Part shown: positions 6,484 to 14,149 of the stretch, piece after piece
How the letters are laid out: each line of letters opens with the position of its first letter
Position numbering within the stretch: position 1 is the stretch's first letter
NCBI GenBank assembly: GCA_030624355.1
Contig: JAUXKG010000014.1
Coordinates: 1-15,329, forward strand
Source of the DNA: Acidobacteriota bacterium
GTDB lineage: Bacteria > Acidobacteriota > UBA6911 > RPQK01 > JADFOI01
DNA: 15,329 nt
Direction of reading: 5' to 3'
The notes under the pieces: model-generated
Databases searched by the model: none
The model's input: only the letters and a program-made list of their open reading frames with translations
Told to the model about the DNA's origin: nothing
Position numbers and translations under genes: made by a program

Positions 6484-7449
6484 ATGAAGAACTGCCTTTT
6501 ACATTTACTGGTAGCGAGTCTGACCGCGGGGCTGTCGATGGCTCAAGGAGACTTTCAGAAGGGTGTCTCCTACTACAAGCAGGGACAATATTCCAAAGCA
6601 ATCACTGAATTCGAGCAGATTGTTAAATCCTCCCCCGACTATGAAAGCGGTCACAGAATCCTGGGCGACTGCTACCTGAAAACCAAAAATTACGACAAGG
6701 CCATCGCTGCCTTTCGAAACGCTCTGCGAATCAAAAACGACGGCTACTTTTCTTACCATGGGCTGGCTCTGGCCCACTACAACACCGGCGCCTACCGGGA
6801 CAGTATCGCCACCCTGCTCAAGGGTGAGCGCTACGCCCGCTCACCCCGCGACCAGTACCAGTTGTACCACGTGCGGGGCTCCGCCTATTTCAACACCAGT
6901 GATTTTGAAAAAACGATCTCTGATCTGAAAAAAGCAGTATCTATACAAAGGGGGAATCCGGGCGATCTTTTGCAGCTGGGAATCGCAAGCTACCATTTGG
7001 GCCAGCGAACAGAAGCCGAGACCTTTTTGAATCAGGCACTAGCCTTGAACCCCGAGGATCTCGAGGCAAAGCGCTACCTGTCTCGCTTGCACTATCAGGA
7101 CGCCATTCAAGCCATCAATGAGAAAGACTTCGGCAAAGCCACCTCTCTGCTGCGGAACTATACGGATCAACACCCCCAGGACGGGGAAGCATGGTTCAAT
7201 CTGGGCCTAGCCCACCTGTTCGCCGAGCACGCACTAGCCGCCGAAAGCGCTCTCCTCAAGAGCGTTCAGTTGTTGCCGGAAAACTGGGAAGGCTACAATC
7301 GTCTGGGTTATCTATACGAAAAGCAGAAAAACTACAGGAAGGCGCTGGAAAACTATCAGAAGGCCCACCAACTGAATCCCGAGTCACAGATTGAAGAGAG
7401 CCTGAAGCGCCTGCAAGAACGGATTCGAAGGGAAAAGGACTCCGGATAG
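6484..7449 (+). CDS. Exported tetratricopeptide-repeat (TPR) protein
   Basis: The product has 321 residues. An N-terminal signal peptide (MKNCLLHLLVASLTAGLSMA, likely cleavage before QGDF) would send it to the periplasm. The rest is a solenoid of roughly eight TPR units, visible as repeated patterns such as GVSYYKQGQYSKAITEFEQI, LGDCYLKTKNYDKAIAAFRNA, LGIASYHLGQRTEAETFLNQA, LGLAHLFAEHALAAESALLK and LGYLYEKQKNYRKALENYQK, with Asn-Pro-type linkers (LNPE, LLPE). No catalytic motif is seen. It follows the second exbD by 6 bp and is probably the last gene of that operon. A role as a periplasmic adaptor for the ExbB/ExbD motor is inference from position. The gene ends 21 bp before the structured repeat element. 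Confidence 0.85.
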   Translation: MKNCLLHLLVASLTAGLSMAQGDFQKGVSYYKQGQYSKAITEFEQIVKSSPDYESGHRILGDCYLKTKNYDKAIAAFRNALRIKNDGYFSYHGLALAHYNTGAYRDSIATLLKGERYARSPRDQYQLYHVRGSAYFNTSDFEKTISDLKKAVSIQRGNPGDLLQLGIASYHLGQRTEAETFLNQALALNPEDLEAKRYLSRLHYQDAIQAINEKDFGKATSLLRNYTDQHPQDGEAWFNLGLAHLFAEHALAAESALLKSVQLLPENWEGYNRLGYLYEKQKNYRKALENYQKAHQLNPESQIEESLKRLQERIRREKDSG

Positions 7450-7470
7450 ACCCATCATTGTTAAACGCGG

Positions 7471-7649
7471 ATTATGCATAGGTTCTCGTCACGAAGCGCC
7501 GAAAGCGCCGGCCTGACAAGGCGCGCGACCGAGGCCCCCGCAAGCGTACTGTAGGAAACGCTGAGGAGGCCGGGGGCACCCGCAAGCGGGTCGCGCAACG
7601 CAGTCAGGGCGAGTGATTTCGGCGATGCAGTAGAGAATTTATGCATAAT
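7471..7649. repeat. 179-bp structured element with terminal inverted repeats (MITE-like), copy 1
   Basis: The ends are inverted repeats: ATTATGCATAGGTTCTC at the left and, on the other strand from the right end, ATTATGCATAAATTCTC (15 of 17 match). Complementarity continues into the flanks (TTAAACGCGG 7461-7470 against CCGGGTTAAA 7650-7659, 8 of 10), so the element may really be about 199 bp. The inside is highly foldable: GCGCGACC 7523-7530 with GGTCGCGC 7589-7596, the perfect palindrome ACCCGCAAGCGGGT 7578-7591, and GCGC-CGAAA-GCGC near 7496-7508. It lies between the convergent TPR and STAS genes, where it could also serve as a two-way terminator. The outer right repeat overlaps the STAS stop codon. 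No transposase is present. An inverted copy at 15184-15329 is 137/146 identical without gaps. No clear target-site duplication is visible. Confidence 0.75.
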
Positions 7650-7654
7650 CCGGG

Positions 7655-8002
7655 TTAAAGCCAGCCGGCCAAAGCTTCCTCTCGACTCGGATAGATCTCG
7701 AAGATGGCAATCAACTGAGTCAGCGTCAAAAGATCGGTCACCCTTTGTGAAGGATTGACCAACCTCAAACCTCCGCCTGCCTTGCCCAATATCGAATGAC
7801 CGTGTATCAGTTGTCCCAGCACGGAACTGTCCAGATAAGAAACATCGGAAAGGTCCAGGATCACTCGAGTGTTTCCCAACTCGTGCACTCGGTCCAACTC
7901 CTGCCGAATGCGCTCGTCACCATCTCCAGCCACCAACTCGCCAGAGGCGATAAACAGAAAAATTTCCTTTTGTCGCTCTACCTTGAGCCCCACAGAGCTC
8001 AT
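7655..8002 (-). CDS. STAS-domain protein, anti-sigma-factor antagonist (SpoIIAA/RsbV-like)
   Basis: Small single-domain protein of 115 residues from ATG 8002. It has the STAS fold signature VILDLSDVSYLDSSVLGQL, with Ser59/Ser60 at the site where SpoIIAA/RsbV proteins are phosphorylated by an anti-sigma kinase (DSS(V/G)LG), and the usual C-terminal segment GLRLVNPSQRVTDLLTLTQL. In such switches the unphosphorylated form binds the anti-sigma factor and frees the sigma factor. No kinase, PP2C phosphatase or sigma gene is present in the window, so the partner must be elsewhere. The frame can be extended to GTG 8023, but ATG 8002 has AAAAGAGAG (8020-8012) as a ribosome site and matches family length. 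The TAA stop lies inside the outer repeat of the adjacent element. It is transcribed away from pta. Confidence 0.88.
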   Translation of the reverse strand: MSSVGLKVERQKEIFLFIASGELVAGDGDERIRQELDRVHELGNTRVILDLSDVSYLDSSVLGQLIHGHSILGKAGGGLRLVNPSQRVTDLLTLTQLIAIFEIYPSREEALAGWL

Positions 8003-8041
8003 CTTGACACGCTCTCTTTTCACATGTCAACATGGCGCGTT

Positions 8042-9058
8042 ATGACGGTCTTGGAGCGAATCCAGCAGCGAGCCAAAAGGGCACCCCAGCACCTGATTTT
8101 CCCCGAAGGAGAAGATCCTCGTATTGTGAAGGCCGCCCACACTCTGGCTCGAGAGGGTATGGCGGTGCCAATCCTGGTGGGCCTCGAAGAAAACATCGTC
8201 CGGGTGGCCCGCAACAGCGGACTCTCCACCGAATTTGAGATTGTGACACCCCACCAGTCGCCCTTCCAGAGTGAGCTGGCCGACCTCTACTATGAGAGGA
8301 CCCGCTCCAGCGGGATCTCTTTGCAGGAAGCGCGCCAGCGGTCCCTGGAGCCTCTCTCCTTCTCTGCTTTGATGGTCTCAGCAGGCCACTGCGGCGGCTG
8401 CGTGGCAGGAGCCGTTCACACCACTGGAGAAACCGTTCGCACAGCCCTGCGGTGCATCGGTCTCAAGAATGGGGTTTCCATCCTCTCCAGTTTCTTCATA
8501 ATGATTGACACCCAATCTCTATGGGGAACTCACGAGGCACTCCTCTTTTCCGACTGCGCAGTCGTTCCAGACCCGACCGCCTCGCAACTTGCCGAAATTG
8601 CCATTTGTGCGGCCGAGAACACTCGTCTATACCTGGAGGTTGAACCACGTGTCGCTCTGCTCTCTTTTTCCACCAAGGGCAGTGCATCCCATCCCATGGT
8701 GAGCAAGGTGGTTGAAGCAGTGGAAACAATCAAGGCGAGAGACTCCAATCTGCTGGCCGACGGTGAGCTTCAATTGGATGCCTCCCTGGTAGCAAGAGTA
8801 GCCGCCTCGAAGGCCCCCGAAAGCCCTCTCAGGGGGGAGGCCAACACCCTCATTTTCCCTAACCTGGATGCTGGCAATATAGCTTACAAGCTGACTGAAC
8901 GCCTGGCTGGAGCCCAAGCCATTGGGCCCATTCTTCAGGGGCTGGGACGCGCGATGAATGATCTAAGCCGCGGCTGCACCCCCGAGGATGTGGTCAATGT
9001 TGCCGCTATCACGGGCTTACAGGCAGCCCAACAGGAGAACGATTATGTCCATCATTGA
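8042..9058 (+). CDS. pta: Phosphate acetyltransferase
   Basis: This enzyme interconverts acetyl-CoA plus phosphate and acetyl-phosphate plus CoA in the cytoplasm. The 338 residues match the short, single-domain Pta form. Recognisable family segments in order are HLIFPEGEDPRIVKAA, VSAGHCGGCVAGAVHTTGETVR, GVSILSSFFIM, VVPDPTASQLAEIAI, ALLSFSTKGSASHPMVSKV, ADGELQLDASLV, ANTLIFPNLDAGNIAYKLTERLAGA and IGPILQGLGRAMNDLSRGCTPEDVVNVAAIT. The ATG at 8042 gives the usual N-terminus (MTVLERIQQRAKRAP). ATG 8024 in frame would add six residues. Neither has a Shine-Dalgarno, so the message may be leaderless or weakly translated. A TTGACA at 8004-8009 is a possible -35 without a convincing -10. No ackA is adjacent. 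The end overlaps eno by 14 bp. Phosphate butyryltransferase is less likely given these motifs. Confidence 0.92.
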   Translation: MTVLERIQQRAKRAPQHLIFPEGEDPRIVKAAHTLAREGMAVPILVGLEENIVRVARNSGLSTEFEIVTPHQSPFQSELADLYYERTRSSGISLQEARQRSLEPLSFSALMVSAGHCGGCVAGAVHTTGETVRTALRCIGLKNGVSILSSFFIMIDTQSLWGTHEALLFSDCAVVPDPTASQLAEIAICAAENTRLYLEVEPRVALLSFSTKGSASHPMVSKVVEAVETIKARDSNLLADGELQLDASLVARVAASKAPESPLRGEANTLIFPNLDAGNIAYKLTERLAGAQAIGPILQGLGRAMNDLSRGCTPEDVVNVAAITGLQAAQQENDYVHH

Positions 9059-10334
9059 GGTGATTCAAGCCAGAGAGATCCTCGATTCGCGGGGAAATCC
9101 AACGGTTGAAGCGGAGGTGATTACCGAACAGGGTTTCCTGGGTCGGGCGGCGGTGCCTTCAGGAGCCTCCACGGGAGAACACGAGGCTCTGGAATTGCGC
9201 GATGGAGACGAACACAGATACCTGGGTAAAGGAGTCACTGAGGCAGTAGCCAATATCCAGAAAACCATTGCTCCCAACCTGGAAGGGTTGCCCATAACGG
9301 ATCAAATCATGATCGATCAAACCATGATTGAACTGGATGGCACGGAAAACAAAGAGGCTCTGGGAGCCAATGCCATATTAGCGGTGTCACTGGCTTGTGC
9401 CCGCGCAGCAGCTGAGTCGCTGGACCTTCCTCTTTACCAGTATCTGGGAGGAGCAAACGCTTACTCCCTTCCAGTGCCGATGATGAATATCCTCAACGGC
9501 GGAGCGCATGCCGACAATAACGTCGATTTTCAGGAATTCATGATTATGCCAAGAAAGGCGGAATCCTTTGTTCAAGCTCTTCGCATGGGTGTCGAAACCT
9601 TCCACTGCTTGAGGAACGTCCTGTCCGAGAAAGGTTACAACACTGCCGTAGGAGATGAAGGAGGGTTTGCCCCTGATTTGAAATCCAATGAGGAGGCGGT
9701 TGAACTGATCCTGACTGCCATCGAAAAGGCCGGCTACCGGCCTGGCGAGGACATCTGGTTGGCCCTGGACGTGGCAGCCAGTGAATTCTACAGCAGGGAA
9801 GGTCAGTACGTTTTCAGTCAATCGGGAGGCGGCAACAAGAGTACCCAGGAGATGCTCGAACTTTACCAACGCTGGCTGAAGGCCTACCCTATTTATTCGA
9901 TCGAAGACGGTCTGTCACAGGATGACTGGGATGGATGGCAGCAGCTAACGCTAGCTGTAGGCCATCAGACTCAGCTGGTGGGAGATGACCTTTTTGTCAC
10001 CAACCTCAAGCGCCTGCAGAAGGGAATTGACCTTGGGGTCGCCAACTCAATCTTGATCAAGTTGAACCAAATCGGTACCCTGACCGAGACCCTTCGAGTC
10101 ATTGAATTGGCCAAAGTAAACAGCTATACCAACGTGATCTCCCACCGCTCAGGAGAGACAGAGGATACGTTCATAGCTGACCTGGCGGTGGCCACTAATG
10201 CAGGTCAGATCAAGACCGGCTCGGCCAGTCGGACCGATCGTGTTGCCAAATACAATCAGTTGCTCCGCATTGAGGAGGAACTAGGGCCCCAGTCAATTTT
10301 CACCCAATTGGCCGACTACCCAGGAGATAGCTGA
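9045..10334 (+). CDS. eno: Enolase (phosphopyruvate hydratase)
   Basis: Converts 2-phosphoglycerate to phosphoenolpyruvate in glycolysis. The 429 residues from ATG 9045 give the canonical N-terminus MSIIEVIQAREILDSRGNPT. That ATG has AGGAG at 9033-9037, seven bases upstream, and lies inside the end of pta, so the two are probably co-translated. All active-site elements are visible: His155 and Glu164 in GAHADNNVDFQEFM, Glu205 in GDEGGFAPDL, Mg ligands Asp242 (ALDVAASEF), Glu287 (SIEDGL) and Asp314 (VGDDLF), catalytic Lys339 (ILIKLNQIGT), His367 in SHRSGETED, and Lys390 (IKTGSASRTDR). The family assignment is certain. Its placement between pta and a glycosyltransferase cluster is unusual. Confidence 0.98.
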   Translation: MSIIEVIQAREILDSRGNPTVEAEVITEQGFLGRAAVPSGASTGEHEALELRDGDEHRYLGKGVTEAVANIQKTIAPNLEGLPITDQIMIDQTMIELDGTENKEALGANAILAVSLACARAAAESLDLPLYQYLGGANAYSLPVPMMNILNGGAHADNNVDFQEFMIMPRKAESFVQALRMGVETFHCLRNVLSEKGYNTAVGDEGGFAPDLKSNEEAVELILTAIEKAGYRPGEDIWLALDVAASEFYSREGQYVFSQSGGGNKSTQEMLELYQRWLKAYPIYSIEDGLSQDDWDGWQQLTLAVGHQTQLVGDDLFVTNLKRLQKGIDLGVANSILIKLNQIGTLTETLRVIELAKVNSYTNVISHRSGETEDTFIADLAVATNAGQIKTGSASRTDRVAKYNQLLRIEEELGPQSIFTQLADYPGDS

Positions 10335-10369
10335 CAGCTCACAGGGAACGACGGACCAGTCAACTTGGA

Positions 10370-11464
10370 ATGGGGAAATTGAAGCCTGAAATTCAAGAGC
10401 CAGCCACCTCCCTGGCCGTCAGCATCGTCATACCCACCTGGAACGGACTCCACCTGCTGCGTGAAAACCTGCCCTCGGTACAGGAAGCAGCTCGACTCTA
10501 CCGCAGCAGAACAGGTTGTCCAACCGAGATCATTGTAGTAGACGACGGTAGTCAAGATGAAACGGCCAGCACGATACCATCCGAATTCCCCGAGGTTCAG
10601 ATCATCAACCGAGAACGCAACGAAGGCTTCTCGGCCGCCTGCAACACTGGTTTCGCCAAATGCCGCTTTCCGGTGGTGGCTCTACTCAACAATGACGTTC
10701 GCATTGAGGAAAATTACTTTCTGTACCATGCACTCCACTTCCAGGATCCCGAGGTCTTCGCCGTAACTGCCAAGGTATTTGAATGGGACCGCCCTATTTT
10801 TGCCGGCGGCGGCCGATTGGGTCGCTTCCGACGGGGATTTTGGAGTGTTTATTTCAATTACGACGTCACCGCTTCTTCAGCAGCCGACTGGATTGAGAAA
10901 CGCCAACTGTTGTCTGTTTACGCCGTCGGCGGCTTTGCTACCTACAGCCGGGAAAAACTGGCTTTGCTGGGTGGCTTTGACCCGCTTCTTTCTCCCTTCC
11001 ATTGGGAGGATGTCGATCTTTCCTACCGAGGTTGGAAAAGAGGTTGGAGTGTTCACTACGAACCGCGCAGCGTCGTCCATCATCGAACGAGCGCCACTAT
11101 CAAAGCTCACTTTCGTCGGGACTTGGTCGAAGAGGTGTCCTTTCGCAATCGGTTGCTCTTTCACTGGATCAACCTCCATTCCCCCAGTTATCTGATCCGT
11201 CATTTCATCATGCTGAACCTGCTTTTTCTGACACGCATTCTTGTCCTGGACATCGGCTTTTACCGCTCCTTCTTTCGGGCGCTGGCTTGTCTGTCCCAGG
11301 TGCGGGAACGTAGACGAATGGAGGCTCAGCAGGCTCGCAAATCCGATGTGGAGGTCTCACAACTGCTGAAAAGTTTCTACGATTCAGCACCGATTCAGAT
11401 TTACTATAATCAAGAGGACGTTGTCCAAAAACACCCCGAGTACACAGTGAGCACGAAGGTGTGA
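10370..11464 (+). CDS. Family 2 (GT-A) glycosyltransferase
   Basis: The protein has 364 residues and probably transfers a nucleotide-activated sugar to a growing surface glycan at the inner face of the membrane. The GT-A fold begins at about residue 17 (VSIVIPTWNGLHLLRENL) with the nucleotide-binding DDGSQDET, then ERNEGFSAACNTGF. The metal-binding acidic motif is LLNNDVRIEENY. The acceptor-side motif FHWEDVDLSYRGWKRGW carries the catalytic ED pair typical of rhamnosyltransferase-like GT2 proteins. A hydrophobic stretch near residues 280-300 (HFIMLNLLFLTRILVLDIGF) may hold it to the membrane. Donor and acceptor cannot be told. It starts 35 bp after eno and overlaps the next gene by 4 bases (GTGA), so it belongs to the same transcript. 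The dTDP-sugar genes downstream make a deoxyhexose donor plausible. Confidence 0.9.
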   Translation: MGKLKPEIQEPATSLAVSIVIPTWNGLHLLRENLPSVQEAARLYRSRTGCPTEIIVVDDGSQDETASTIPSEFPEVQIINRERNEGFSAACNTGFAKCRFPVVALLNNDVRIEENYFLYHALHFQDPEVFAVTAKVFEWDRPIFAGGGRLGRFRRGFWSVYFNYDVTASSAADWIEKRQLLSVYAVGGFATYSREKLALLGGFDPLLSPFHWEDVDLSYRGWKRGWSVHYEPRSVVHHRTSATIKAHFRRDLVEEVSFRNRLLFHWINLHSPSYLIRHFIMLNLLFLTRILVLDIGFYRSFFRALACLSQVRERRRMEAQQARKSDVEVSQLLKSFYDSAPIQIYYNQEDVVQKHPEYTVSTKV

Positions 11465-12249
11465 AAAAAATCTCGGCCATCCTCATCACCCATAACGAAG
11501 AAGAGAAGATTGAACGGGCTCTTAGAAGCCTCCACAGTGTGAGTGACGAAATCATCGTTGTTGACTCTTACAGCACCGACACCACCACCGAAATCTGTCG
11601 TCGCTACACAGATCGCGTCATTGAAAGATCGTGGGATGGCTACCGTGCTCAGAAACAGTTTGCCACCGAACAGGCTACTTATGACTGGGTGCTGAGCCTG
11701 GACGCCGATGAAATGCTCAGCACCGAACTGAGAAAAGAAATCCTAGAGTGGAAAGATCAAAAAAGCGATTGCCAAGGCTACCAATTGGCACGAAAGACCT
11801 TTTTCATGGGACGTTGGATATCACACACCACCTGGTACCCCGACTGGCAGATGCGCCTGTTTGCCAAATCGGCAGGACGTTGGGAGGGGGGTCGAGTACA
11901 CGAGTCGTTCCGGGTGTCTGGTCCCACAGGAAGGCTCGAAAGCCAGATTTACCATTACACCTACTCTTCTATCTCTGAGTATCTGCACCAGCTTGAGCTC
12001 TTCTCTACGCTGGCCGCTCAAGATTACCTGGACAGCGGCAGGAGGGTTCACTGGGCCCACATCGGGTTTTACCCACCGATCATTTTCCTGAAAAACTATC
12101 TAGTCCGACTCGGTTTTCTGGATGGTCTTCCTGGTCTCTTCGTCTCGCTTTTAGCCGCTTGCTCAACATTGTTCAAATATCTGAAAGCATGGGAGATGCA
12201 ATCAGACAGAAAGATTGAGTTCCCTTCCAACCCCTGCGATGAAGAATGA
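11461..12249 (+). CDS. KdtX/WaaE-like family 2 glycosyltransferase (LPS core type)
   Basis: The product has 262 residues, typical of the KdtX/WaaE group that adds a hexose to the inner core of lipopolysaccharide. Features in order are the N-terminal strand ISAILITHNEEEKIERAL, nucleotide-site acidic motif VVDSYSTDTTTEI, metal-binding LSLDADE, and the group's characteristic stretch WYPDWQMRLFAKSAGRWEGGRVHESF. Hydrophobic C-terminal segments (FLDGLPGLFVSLLAACSTLFKY) suggest peripheral membrane attachment. The GTG start at 11461 overlaps the upstream gene's stop, so the two are translationally coupled. The substrate is inferred from family resemblance. If right, it supports an LPS-bearing diderm. 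Confidence 0.88.
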   Translation: MKKISAILITHNEEEKIERALRSLHSVSDEIIVVDSYSTDTTTEICRRYTDRVIERSWDGYRAQKQFATEQATYDWVLSLDADEMLSTELRKEILEWKDQKSDCQGYQLARKTFFMGRWISHTTWYPDWQMRLFAKSAGRWEGGRVHESFRVSGPTGRLESQIYHYTYSSISEYLHQLELFSTLAAQDYLDSGRRVHWAHIGFYPPIIFLKNYLVRLGFLDGLPGLFVSLLAACSTLFKYLKAWEMQSDRKIEFPSNPCDEE

Positions 12250-13345
12250 CCCGTCTCGTCCTTTAAACATTCTCTTCCTGGACAGCGACATGGTGTGGCG
12301 AGGAGGGCAGGAACAGCTCCTCACTCTGATGCAAGGACTCAAAGCTCGCGGACACCAGGTGATGGTGGCTACACCAACCCACTCCGCACTCACCCAAAAA
12401 GGTCAGCAGTCAAACATCCCCACCCTCCCTTTCAATCAGCGTAACGAGTTCAGTCCGCTGGCCCTGGGTCAGCTTTGGAGAATCCTGCACAAAAGAGACT
12501 TTGACGTCATCCATTCCAACACTCCTCGAGTCATCCTTGCCGCAGGGCTGGCCTCCAAACTGTGCCGAGTCCCCGTTCGGGTCAGTTCCAGGCGTGTCAA
12601 CTTCCCGCTCCGGTCACCTTTGAGCCGCCTTAAATACAACTGGGCACAGGAAAAAATCGTTACGGTGTCAGCCAGTGTCCGGGAAACCCTGCTACGGGGT
12701 GGTGTTCACCCTGAACGGATCCGGGTAATCTACGAAGGAGTCGACGTCAAGTGGATCGATCTGCAGAAACCTTCTTCTGTGACAACCAGGAATGGCTTGG
12801 TTGTGGGCACTGTAGCCCATATGAGCCCTGAAAAAGGGCATGACATTCTACTGCAGGCCGCTTCCGAGATTGTCCTTCAATTTCCTCATGTTACCTTCGT
12901 CCTGGTCGGTGACGGAAAGCTGGCCTCGAAACTGGCCCGGAGAACCACTCAACTGGGAATCGAGGACAACGTCATCTTCACCGGATTCCGTTCCGACATT
13001 GAAGCGCTGGTGAAGAATTTCGACATCTTCTGCCTACCCTCCCTTTCTGAAGGACTCAGCTCGGCCATCTTAATTGCCATGGCCAACCGCCTGCCTGTTG
13101 TGGCCACTACCGTGGGCGGCATTCCCGAACTGGTCATAGACGGTCAAACCGGTCTTCTGGTCTCCCCCGACCACCCTGGAAAACTGGCTTCCGCTTTGTT
13201 GAAGCTCATTCGATCTGCCCCCTTGAGACAGCAAATGGGCGATGCGGCACGGAGAAGAGTGGAAGAAAACTTCACTTTGGAAAGAAAGCTGGATCAGACG
13301 GAAAGACTGTACCGCCAATTGCTAGCCTCCACGGACTTCGGTTAA
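12239..13345 (+). CDS. Family 4 (GT-B) glycosyltransferase with an altered EX7E motif
   Basis: The product has 368 residues from ATG 12239, which overlaps the previous gene by 11 bp. An in-frame TTG at 12215 would add eight residues. The GT-B fold shows an N-terminal acceptor domain (ILFLDSDMVWRGGQEQLLTLMQGL; VIHSNTPRVILAAGLASKL) and a C-terminal nucleotide-sugar domain (VGTVAHMSPEKGHDILLQA; VLVGDGKLASKL; VIFTGFRSDI). The final motif reads SEGLSSAILIAMANRLPVVATTVGGIPE. The family's usual EX7E would have a second acidic residue where Ile279 stands (Glu271 is present). The missing acid may change or reduce activity, or mark a divergent subgroup. The preceding KIVTVSASVRETLLRGGVHPERIRVIYEGVD is typical of GT4. 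Donor and acceptor are unknown. Confidence 0.9.
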   Translation: MKNDPSRPLNILFLDSDMVWRGGQEQLLTLMQGLKARGHQVMVATPTHSALTQKGQQSNIPTLPFNQRNEFSPLALGQLWRILHKRDFDVIHSNTPRVILAAGLASKLCRVPVRVSSRRVNFPLRSPLSRLKYNWAQEKIVTVSASVRETLLRGGVHPERIRVIYEGVDVKWIDLQKPSSVTTRNGLVVGTVAHMSPEKGHDILLQAASEIVLQFPHVTFVLVGDGKLASKLARRTTQLGIEDNVIFTGFRSDIEALVKNFDIFCLPSLSEGLSSAILIAMANRLPVVATTVGGIPELVIDGQTGLLVSPDHPGKLASALLKLIRSAPLRQQMGDAARRRVEENFTLERKLDQTERLYRQLLASTDFG

Positions 13346-13377
13346 CATACTGTTTTTCAAGGAGAAGCTGGAAAAAG

Positions 13378-14127
13378 ATGAAAGGGATCATTCTCGCCGG
13401 AGGATTGGGAACTCGACTTTGGCCCCTGACAAAGGTCACCAACAAGCATCTGTTGCCGGTGTACAACAAACCGATGATCTTCTACCCGCTGGAGATGCTG
13501 GTCAATGCCGGGATTCAAGACATCATGGTGGTCACAGGTGGAAACAACGCTGGAGACTTCTTGCGCCTGCTTGGAAATGGAAAAAATTTTGGGCTTCGCC
13601 ATCTGCATTACGCCTACCAAGAAGGGGAAGGGGGAATCGCTGAAGCTCTGTCCCTGACTGAAGACTTCGCAGACGATCAGCCTCTGTGCGTGGTACTCGG
13701 TGACAACATTCTTGAAAACTCGATTGGTCCCTACGTTGAGAAATTTCAGAGGCAAGGGAGCGGAGCAAAGATTCTATTGAAGTCGGTGCCTGATCCTCAA
13801 CGGTTTGGAGTTCCGGAACTATCAGAGGAACGAGTGGTAAAGATTCACGAGAAACCGCAAGTGGCTCCCTCAAAGTATGCTGTGACCGGAGTCTATTGGT
13901 ACGACCATCGAGTCTTCGATGTTATTCGAAGTGTGGAGCGCTCCCGGCGTGGTGAGCTCGAAATTACCGACGTGAACAACTGCTATATCGAGTGGGGAGA
14001 GATGACCTACGACATCCTGGAAGGTTGGTGGACTGATGCCGGAACACTCGACTCGCTGCTGCACGCAAACAACCTGGTGGCACAGGCCATGAGCGAGCAG
14101 CCCTCCCTTGAGTCAGAGGGCAGCTGA
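13378..14127 (+). CDS. rfbA: Glucose-1-phosphate thymidylyltransferase (short form)
   Basis: Joins dTTP and glucose-1-phosphate to give dTDP-glucose, the first step of dTDP-rhamnose and other dTDP-deoxysugar pathways. The 249 residues correspond to the shorter form of RmlA; the enteric type has about 290. The signature GIILAGGLGTRLWPLTKVTN with KHLLPVYNKPMIFYPLEML is the nucleotide-binding loop. VLGDNIL holds the metal-binding Asp, and VPDPQRFGVPEL, HEKPQVAPSKYAVTGVYWYD and GRRGELEITDVNNCYI-like segments are present. Lack of the C-terminal extension suggests altered or absent allosteric control by dTDP-rhamnose; this is inference. AAGGAGAAG at 13359-13367 serves as ribosome site. The next gene, 22 bp on, catalyses the next step. 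Confidence 0.92.
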   Translation: MKGIILAGGLGTRLWPLTKVTNKHLLPVYNKPMIFYPLEMLVNAGIQDIMVVTGGNNAGDFLRLLGNGKNFGLRHLHYAYQEGEGGIAEALSLTEDFADDQPLCVVLGDNILENSIGPYVEKFQRQGSGAKILLKSVPDPQRFGVPELSEERVVKIHEKPQVAPSKYAVTGVYWYDHRVFDVIRSVERSRRGELEITDVNNCYIEWGEMTYDILEGWWTDAGTLDSLLHANNLVAQAMSEQPSLESEGS

Positions 14128-14149
14128 ACAGACAGATCGTTCAAAGAAA

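Noticed and set aside
7461..7646. A minus-strand 61-codon frame through the repeat element, also open in copy 2
   Set aside because: Substitutions between copies hit all codon positions and six of eight affected codons change the residue, so there is no protein-level constraint. Openness follows from GC-rich palindromes.
7471..7649. A known insertion-sequence family (for example IS1380-like ends)
   Set aside because: The ends vaguely recall IS termini, but no transposase is present and I cannot confirm the match without a database search.
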